Shown: one piece after another, positions 5,261 through 9,379 of the stretch
How positions within the stretch are numbered: position 1 is the first letter of the stretch
Layout of the letters: the number at the start of each line of letters is the position of its first letter
Assembly (NCBI GenBank): GCA_003022685.1
Contig: PXSV01000133.1
Coordinates: 1-9,379, forward strand
Reading direction: 5' to 3'
Length of the DNA stretch: 9,379 nucleotides
Source of the DNA: Halobacteriales archaeon SW_9_67_24
GTDB taxonomy: Archaea > Halobacteriota > Halobacteria > Halobacteriales > Halococcaceae
Translations under genes and position numbers: made by a program
Notes under the pieces: generated by a model
What the model was told of the DNA's origin: nothing
The model's database searches: none
The model's input: the letters and a program-made list of their open reading frames with translations, nothing else

Positions 5261-6757
5261 ATGACGCTGCGCGTGACGAACACGCTGTCCGGGGACCAGG
5301 AGCCGTTCGAGCCACGCGATCCCGACGCGGTGTCGCTCTACGTCTGCGGGCTCACGGTGTACGACCCGGCACACCTCGGCCACGCGCGCCTCTGGGTCCA
5401 CGCCGACGTCATGGACCGCTGGCTCTCGTATCGTGGCTACGACGTGCGCCACGTCGAGAACTTCACCGACGTGAACGAGAAGATCGTCGCCCGGATCGGG
5501 GCGGGCGAGCACGGCGACTCGGAGGCGGCGGTCGCCCGCAAGTACATCGACGAGACCCTGCGGGACATGCGCTCGCTCAACCTCAAGCGCGCGGAGGTCT
5601 ACCCCCGGGTCTCGACGCACGTCCCCGAGATCGTCGACCTCGTCGAGACCCTGATCGAGAAGGGGTACGCCTACGAATCGGGTGGGTCAGTATACTTCGA
5701 CGTCACGGCCTTCGAGGACTACGGGAAACTCTCGAATCCGGATCTCGATGAACTCGAAGAGCAGGGTGATCACGACGAGCGCGGCGAGAAGCGCCACCCC
5801 GCGGACTTCGCGCTCTGGAAGGCCGGGGCCGTCCCGCCAGAGGACTTCACGGAGCACCGACCGGCGGATGCCGACCCCCTCTCCGAGCCGAGCGGCGAGA
5901 CGTGGGACTCGCCGTGGGGCGAGGGCCGGCCAGGCTGGCACATCGAGTGCTCGGCGATGAGTATGAGTGCCTTGGGCGAGACCCTCGACATCCACGTCGC
6001 CGGCCAGGACATCGCGTTCCCGCACAACGAGAACGAGATCGCCCAGAGCGAGGCCGCCACCGGGGAGGCGTTCGCGCGCTACTGGCTCCACGTCCGGCTG
6101 CTCGAAACCGGCGGCGAGAAGATGAGTTCGAGCCTCGGGAACTACGCCACCGTCGAGGCGGCGGTCGCGGAGCTCGGTACGAACGCCCTGCGAACGTTCC
6201 TGCTATCGGCGTCGTACGGCCAACGACAGACCTACAGCGACGCCACAATCGAAGAGGCCACTGAGCGCTGGGAGCGCCTCGACCGCGCCCACGAGCGGTG
6301 CGTCGCGGCTGTCGACGGTCCCGACGCGGGGGCGAAAGTCGAGGACACCGAACTTCGGGAGGGGGTCGCGGACGCTCGGACAGCCTTCGAGACCGCGATG
6401 GACGACGACTTCAACACGCGGGCGGCACTGTCGGCGCTCTCCGGAATCGCGACCGCTCTCAACGCTCACCTCGACACGGGGGAGCCGTACGACTATCGAG
6501 GACTCAAAGCGGGAATCGAGGCGTTCGAGGAACTCGGTGGCGACGTGCTCGGCCTGACCTTCGGCGACGACGACACCGAGAGCGACGTGCGCCTCGCCGA
6601 CGAACTGGTCGAACTCGTGCTCGACGTGCGCGAATCCGAGCGCGCGGCGGGCAACTACGACCGGGCCGACGACCTCCGCGCTCGCCTGGAGGCGCTCGGG
6701 GTGGCGATCGAGGACACCGATGACGGTCCCCGATTCGCTCTCGAAAACGCCGGTTGA
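5261..6757 (+). CDS. cysS: Cysteinyl-tRNA synthetase
   Basis: A 498-residue class I aminoacyl-tRNA synthetase that charges tRNA-Cys with cysteine using ATP in the cytoplasm. The HIGH-type motif is HLGH (residues 38-41) within VCGLTVYDPAHLGHARLW. The KMSKS-type loop is KMSSS (287-291) in GGEKMSSSLGN. The catalytic zinc ligands of the family are all visible: Cys29, Cys230 (WHIECSAMS), His255 and Glu259 (HNENE). The C-terminal helical anticodon-binding region includes MDDDFNTRAAL, and the tail DRADDLRARLEALGVAIEDT is typical. The length fits the family plus a short acidic insertion around 165-180, probably a halophilic adaptation. The start is ATG 5261 on GGAGG. The gene sits 40 bases after the 4693 gene and 65 bases before the next, so at least the first two are probably co-transcribed. 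Confidence 0.97.
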   Translation: MTLRVTNTLSGDQEPFEPRDPDAVSLYVCGLTVYDPAHLGHARLWVHADVMDRWLSYRGYDVRHVENFTDVNEKIVARIGAGEHGDSEAAVARKYIDETLRDMRSLNLKRAEVYPRVSTHVPEIVDLVETLIEKGYAYESGGSVYFDVTAFEDYGKLSNPDLDELEEQGDHDERGEKRHPADFALWKAGAVPPEDFTEHRPADADPLSEPSGETWDSPWGEGRPGWHIECSAMSMSALGETLDIHVAGQDIAFPHNENEIAQSEAATGEAFARYWLHVRLLETGGEKMSSSLGNYATVEAAVAELGTNALRTFLLSASYGQRQTYSDATIEEATERWERLDRAHERCVAAVDGPDAGAKVEDTELREGVADARTAFETAMDDDFNTRAALSALSGIATALNAHLDTGEPYDYRGLKAGIEAFEELGGDVLGLTFGDDDTESDVRLADELVELVLDVRESERAAGNYDRADDLRARLEALGVAIEDTDDGPRFALENAG

Positions 6758-6822
6758 ACGTCGAGCGAAGGACGGGCGAACACCGAAACACCCGTAGTAT
6801 CGCGACACGACTGGACGAACGA

Positions 6823-7230
6823 ATGAACTCCGGCGAACACTTCCTGGCGAGCGTTCCGGTTGTCGGCGTGGTGCTCGCGGCGATCGGCGATCGCTACTCC
6901 CCGCGTCAGCGAGCGGCGCTTGCGGGCTACGGTCTCGGACTCGGCGTGTTGATCGACCTCGATCACTTCCCGGTCGCGAGGCTCCGGGTCGGCGACTGGC
7001 GACACGCCAGAAACTGTCTCCGGGACCCCCAGCGAGTGGTTTTCGATCAGGGAAGCCTGTTCGAGGGAGCCGGCGAGATGGAGAGCCTGCGCCTCCTGAG
7101 CCACGTCCTCATCGCCGGTCCGCTCACCCTACTAACCGGGCTCGTCGATCGGCGGCTCGGGGCCCTGACCGGCGCAGTACTCTACGTCCACGTCCTCGCC
7201 GATCTCCTCCGAGATAACGAGGTCGTCTGA
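6823..7230 (+). CDS. Small membrane protein, YdjM/DUF457-like metal-dependent hydrolase
   Basis: A 135-residue protein with about four hydrophobic segments (about 9-22, 31-46, 92-108, 112-127). Its conserved polar residues follow the pattern of the YdjM/DUF457 family of membrane-bound putative metal-dependent hydrolases: His6 near the N-terminus (GEHF), IDLDHF (Asp45, Asp47, His48), LLSH (His94), and HVLADLLRD (His123, Asp127). It is shorter than most members, and no activity is demonstrated for close relatives that I know of. ATG 6823 is chosen over upstream TTG codons because the membrane-protein signature begins there. A weak TATA-like TAGTAT at 6795-6800 lies at leaderless spacing, so it may be transcribed apart from cysS. 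Its stop lies one base from the end of the convergent aminotransferase gene. Confidence 0.6.
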   Translation: MNSGEHFLASVPVVGVVLAAIGDRYSPRQRAALAGYGLGLGVLIDLDHFPVARLRVGDWRHARNCLRDPQRVVFDQGSLFEGAGEMESLRLLSHVLIAGPLTLLTGLVDRRLGALTGAVLYVHVLADLLRDNEVV

Positions 7231-7231
7231 G

Positions 7232-8560
7232 TTACGCTCCAATCGCGTCGAGCAGCAGGGTCGCGCCGAGGTCGATCTCGCGCTCGGTGACGTCGAGCGG
7301 CGGCAGGATTCGAAGCGTCTTGTGCCCGCAAGCCAGGGTGAGGAGTCCCTGCTCGAACGCGCGTTCGAGCGCGGCGTCACGGCTCTCCGGGGTGTCGAAT
7401 TCGAGCGCCAGCATCAGGCCCTTGCCGCGCACGTCGATCACGGGTTCCGGGTCGGCGTCGACGACGCGCTCGGTGAACTGGCGACCTCGTTCGGTGGCGT
7501 TCGCAAGCAGGTCGTGATCGCGGATGGCGTCGATCGTGAGCGCGCCCTGCATCGACGAGACGATGTCGCCCGCCCCCCACGTCGAGGAGAGCCGGCCCTC
7601 CTCCTCGGGGAAGACGTCCGACCGGGAGATCGTTGCCCCCACACGAAGCCCCTTCGCGGCGGTGATGACGTCGGGTTCGATCGGGTAATGATCCGCCCCC
7701 CACCATTTCCCTGTGCGCCCCATTCCCGATTGGATCTCGTCGGCCACGAGCGTGAGGTCGTGTTCCTCACACACTGCGGTGACCTCTTCCATGAACGCCT
7801 CGCTCGGGGGGTAGTACCCACCCTCGCCCTGGATCGGTTCCATGATGAGATAGGCGACCTCGTCGGACGCGATCGAGCCGACCGCCTCGCTCAGGGTTCG
7901 GCGGAGCTGGGAGGTGTCCCCGGCGAAGAAGCCACACGAGCAGGAATCGGCGTCACACGTTCGATCGCGGCAGAACGGCACGTCGTGAATCCCCGCGATT
8001 TCGGGGAAGTCGCGGCGGTACACCTGTTTCGAGCGGTTGAGCGAGAGCGCTCCCAGTGTTCGGCCGTGGAACGCGCCTTCGAAGGTGATGCCGTAGGAAC
8101 CGCCGCCGTCGTAACAGATCTTGATCGCGTTTTCGACCGCCTCCGCGCCGGAGTTCGAGAGGAACACCGTGTCCATGCCGTACTCGCCGGTGATCTCGGT
8201 CAGTCGCTCCATCAGCCCCGCCGGCCCCGGGAAGTCGGGATCGTCGGCCGATCCCGAGCCGGCGTAGAAGTCCTGGCCCGCGATCTTCAGCGGGTCCACG
8301 AGGTCGAACTCGGCCATCGGCTCCAGGATCTTGGGGTTGTTGTACCCGAGCGGTGCGGCCCCGACGTGGCAGGCGAAATCCAGCAGCACGTTGCCGTCGA
8401 CGTCGGTGCAAAACGGGCCGTCCGCGGGTGCGGTCGGGTCCCAGACGAACTCGTAGACGTGCGTGCTCGGTGCGGCGACGCGGTGCTGGCGCTCGACCCA
8501 CTCCCGCGCACGCTCACCCGGGAACCCCCGGACGCGTGGCTCCGCCCTATTGCGGTCCAT
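7232..8560 (-). CDS. Class III PLP-dependent aminotransferase
   Basis: A 442-residue fold-type I, class III aminotransferase (the GabT/ArgD/OAT/lysine-epsilon group), moving an amino group from an omega-amine or amino acid to a keto acid via PLP. Visible features are FLSNSGAEAVENAIK (PLP phosphate site, about 133-147), AFHGRT (163-168), EPIQGEGGYYPP (241-252), VADEIQSGMGRTG (Asp274 pairs with the PLP ring nitrogen), and AAKGL with the Schiff-base Lys303. The C-terminal RLSSTWGAGD (323-332) and RGKGLMLALEF resemble lysine-epsilon aminotransferases more than classic GabT, but the substrate is undetermined. A cluster of four Cys (197, 202, 207, 209) lies between AFHGRT and the EPIQGEG motif. The start is ATG 8560, with a TATA-like word about 30 bases upstream. 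It follows padR by 59 bases on the same strand. Confidence 0.88.
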   Translation of the reverse strand: MDRNRAEPRVRGFPGERAREWVERQHRVAAPSTHVYEFVWDPTAPADGPFCTDVDGNVLLDFACHVGAAPLGYNNPKILEPMAEFDLVDPLKIAGQDFYAGSGSADDPDFPGPAGLMERLTEITGEYGMDTVFLSNSGAEAVENAIKICYDGGGSYGITFEGAFHGRTLGALSLNRSKQVYRRDFPEIAGIHDVPFCRDRTCDADSCSCGFFAGDTSQLRRTLSEAVGSIASDEVAYLIMEPIQGEGGYYPPSEAFMEEVTAVCEEHDLTLVADEIQSGMGRTGKWWGADHYPIEPDVITAAKGLRVGATISRSDVFPEEEGRLSSTWGAGDIVSSMQGALTIDAIRDHDLLANATERGRQFTERVVDADPEPVIDVRGKGLMLALEFDTPESRDAALERAFEQGLLTLACGHKTLRILPPLDVTEREIDLGATLLLDAIGA

Positions 8561-8584
8561 GTCACACTCGGGCGGGCCGGCTCC

Positions 8585-8592
8585 TTAACTAA
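8585..8592 (-). promoter_or_regulatory. TATA-like box of the aminotransferase gene
   Basis: An A/T-rich word (minus strand TTAGTTAA) is centred about 28-30 bases before the ATG at 8560, fitting a leaderless or near-leaderless transcript. No Shine-Dalgarno motif is seen. It gives the aminotransferase its own promoter although padR lies just upstream on the same strand. A short inverted repeat GTTGT-N7-ACAAC (8596-8612) lies immediately on its upstream side. Confidence 0.5.
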
Positions 8593-8619
8593 TTCGTTGT
8601 GGTTCGGACAACTCTTGCA

Positions 8620-8895
8620 TCAGGCGTCGACGTACTGCGATTCCCACTCGCGCCGCGCCTCGATCTCGCGCCGTCCCCGACGGGTCAGGTCGTAGTAGTT
8701 GGTCCGCCGATCGAGCTGGCCCTTCTCGACGAGGCCCTTCTCGACGAGCGTGTCGAGGTTGGGGTACAGCCGGCCGTGGTGGATCTCGGACTCGTAATAT
8801 TCCTCGAGTTCGTCCTTGATCGCGAGCCCGTGGGGTTCGTCGTGGCCCGCGATCGTGTAGAGCAGGTCGCGCTGGAAGCCGGTGAGGTCGTGCAT
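8620..8895 (-). CDS. PadR-family winged-helix transcriptional regulator
   Basis: A 91-residue PadR-type winged helix-turn-helix protein, a DNA-binding regulator usually working as a dimer. The family pattern is clear: DLTGFQRDLLYTIAG, HGLAIKDELEEYY, then IHHGRLYPNLDTLVEKGLVEKG (recognition helix and wing), and YYDLTRRGRREIEAR. It is the short haloarchaeal form, without the C-terminal dimerisation helices of long PadR proteins. ATG 8895 is chosen because the conserved N-terminus begins there; the frame extends 25 codons further upstream through the promoter. The TATA box at 8926-8931 is about 33 bases upstream, and a dyad overlaps it, suggesting autoregulation. The neighbouring aminotransferase, 59 bases downstream with its own promoter, is a possible target. 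The effector is unknown. Confidence 0.88.
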   Translation of the reverse strand: MHDLTGFQRDLLYTIAGHDEPHGLAIKDELEEYYESEIHHGRLYPNLDTLVEKGLVEKGQLDRRTNYYDLTRRGRREIEARREWESQYVDA

Positions 8896-8914
8896 GCTAC
8901 GCCCCGGCAGTACG

Positions 8915-8933
8915 TGTTTGGTTAGGATAAACA
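8915..8933. promoter_or_regulatory. Possible PadR autoregulatory operator
   Basis: Inverted repeat TGTTT-N9-AAACA overlapping the padR TATA box. PadR-type proteins often bind A/T-containing dyads of the ATGT...ACAT kind and repress their own genes. The right arm continues as AAACAT, but the left arm does not extend symmetrically, so the match is partial. Confidence 0.35.
8926..8931 (-). promoter_or_regulatory. TATA box of padR
   Basis: TTTATC on the minus strand is a good haloarchaeal TATA element, centred about 33 bases before the padR ATG (8895). That predicts a transcript start near 8902 and a very short leader. It is one of the clearest promoter elements in the window. Confidence 0.55.
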
Positions 8934-9002
8934 TACCGGAGTTGTCCGGCGTCGGGAAGGACGAACCCATCGAGGATCGGGGACGTATATCGCGCTCGTG
9001 GC

Positions 9003-9024
9003 GGTTCGATTCCCGCCTGGCGCA
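9003..9024 (+). other. tRNA 3'-end-like fragment (tRNA-Gly-like)
   Basis: The segment contains GGTTCGATTCCCG, the classic T-loop core (G-T-T-C-G-A-x-x-C), followed by CCTGGCGCA, which resembles the 3' acceptor strand and discriminator of a tRNA-Gly. The T-stem is imperfect: one G appears to be missing before TTCG, giving GGCGG against CCGCC with an 8-base loop. No D-arm or anticodon arm is found upstream, so this is not an intact tRNA. It may be a remnant or an integration-site scar. Confidence 0.35.
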
Positions 9025-9232
9025 CTCGTATCAGGCTTGCACCATCGTCAAACTCACGAGACGTGGGTCGTGATATCCGTCGTCGCGAACGATCACGAAC
9101 GCCCGGGATCACGGGTCGTACCGTTGCCAGCGGCTCGTCGCCACGGCTGGTCGACGCTCGCCAACGAGAACGTTCACGGCGCTCGTGGAGTCACCGTCGG
9201 CTGATCGGTTCGATTCGATGGAAAGCGGCCGA

Positions 9233-9251
9233 CGCGGGAGAAAAGCCCGCG
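9233..9251 (+). repeat. Hairpin 1: CGCGGG-N7-CCCGCG
   Basis: A perfect 6-base inverted repeat with an A-rich 7-base loop (AGAAAAG). It is the first of three adjacent hairpins. An alternative outer pairing, GCGGC (9225-9229) with GCCGC (9262-9266), could enclose it. Confidence 0.55.
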
Positions 9252-9252
9252 A

Positions 9253-9265
9253 CGGCAGCTTGCCG
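9253..9265 (+). repeat. Hairpin 2: CGGCA-N3-TGCCG
   Basis: A perfect 5-base inverted repeat with a 3-base loop, beginning one base after hairpin 1. Confidence 0.5.
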
Positions 9266-9283
9266 CCCTGAATTGGTCCCCGC

Positions 9284-9313
9284 TGACGCTTCGGCCCTCC
9301 AAGCGAAGCGTCA
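9284..9313 (+). repeat. Hairpin 3: 10-base arms, 10-base loop
   Basis: A perfect inverted repeat TGACGCTTCG (9284-9293) and CGAAGCGTCA (9304-9313) around a 10-base loop. It is the longest perfect dyad noticed in the window. A shorter alternative register is possible (CGCTT with AAGCG at 9301-9305). No T-run follows, so it is not an obvious terminator; it could be part of a structured RNA or a protein-binding dyad. Confidence 0.6.
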
Positions 9314-9361
9314 CTCGTACCCAACGGGCAGTCACACTTAACGCTATCGGCCGACCGTCAC

Positions 9362-9379
9362 ATGTGCTCCTCTTCGAGC
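9362..9379 (+). CDS. Possible start of a gene cut off by the window edge
   Basis: An ATG at 9362 opens a frame to the edge (MCSSSS). A TATA-like CTTAAC around 9337-9342 lies about 22 bases upstream, slightly short of ideal leaderless spacing. Only six codons are visible, so neither family nor reality of the gene can be judged. Confidence 0.22.

Larger units (their letters stand above)
8896..9361. other. 466-base intergenic region with repeats and hairpins
   Basis: No convincing protein gene lies here. The open frames (for example on the plus strand 8998-9204 and 9063-9341) are Arg-rich or lack family resemblance and good starts. The region contains the padR promoter (8915-8933), a tRNA-3'-end-like fragment (9003-9024), a 7-base inverted repeat TCGTGAT/ATCACGA (9068-9074 and 9092-9098), three hairpin-forming repeats (9233-9313), and a TATA-like word near 9338. 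The padR gene reads away from it to the left, so it may be a divergent regulatory region or hold a non-coding RNA. Confidence 0.5.

Noticed and set aside
7322..8695. 457-codon open frame on the plus strand opposite the aminotransferase
   Set aside because: Antisense shadow of a GC-rich gene; the aminotransferase on the other strand has all its family motifs.
8949..9024. Intact tRNA gene
   Set aside because: The acceptor pairing and T-loop look right, but there is no D-loop GG, no valid anticodon stem and loop, and the T-stem is faulty.
9063..9341. 92-codon open frame in the right intergenic region
   Set aside because: Arg/Ser-rich composition, no family similarity, and it runs across three hairpins; it looks non-coding.

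Overview
The window reads as a chromosomal stretch of a halophilic archaeon (class Halobacteria); the genus cannot be fixed from the sequence. The grounds are high G+C, strongly acidic predicted proteins, G/C-rich third codon positions, TATA-like boxes about 27 bases before several start codons (leaderless-type spacing), and protein families that I know mainly from haloarchaea. No insertion sequence, CRISPR array, rRNA or complete tRNA gene was found.

Layout. Bases 1-336 are a C-rich, apparently non-coding leader. Two rightward genes follow: a Trm112-type zinc-finger protein (337-531) and a membrane-anchored protein with an S/T-rich linker (549-1184). Three leftward genes come next, reading from 4458 down to 1178: a 12-helix MFS transporter, a duplicated-domain CbiX cobaltochelatase, and a DR2241-type Fe-S protein whose ATG directly abuts the cbiX stop. 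A 234-base divergent region (4459-4692) separates them from a rightward group: an ACT-like small protein (4693-5220), cysteinyl-tRNA synthetase (5261-6757), and a small membrane protein resembling YdjM-type hydrolases (6823-7230). The leftward pair at the right is a PadR-type regulator (8620-8895) followed by a class III PLP-dependent aminotransferase (7232-8560). Bases 8896-9361 hold no convincing gene but contain inverted repeats, a tRNA-3'-end-like fragment and a cluster of hairpins. A gene may begin at 9362 and run off the edge.

How the genes relate. CbiX and the Fe-S protein are the clearest functional pair: metal insertion into sirohydrochlorin for cobalamin (or siroheme), with a partner that carries a cysteine cluster. 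The cysS group supplies cysteinyl-tRNA, with a putative small-molecule-sensing protein just upstream. The MFS gene has a well-placed TetR-like operator, but no TetR gene lies in the window. The padR gene has a dyad over its own TATA box.

The most interesting points are regulatory and structural. At two unrelated genes (trm112 and the MFS gene) a TATA-like box lies about 27 bases before a short upstream ORF whose stop codon overlaps the real start codon. The S/T linker of the 549-1184 protein also reads as an unusually protein-like peptide in the -1 frame. I did not find a clear-cut new defence or mobile system here.
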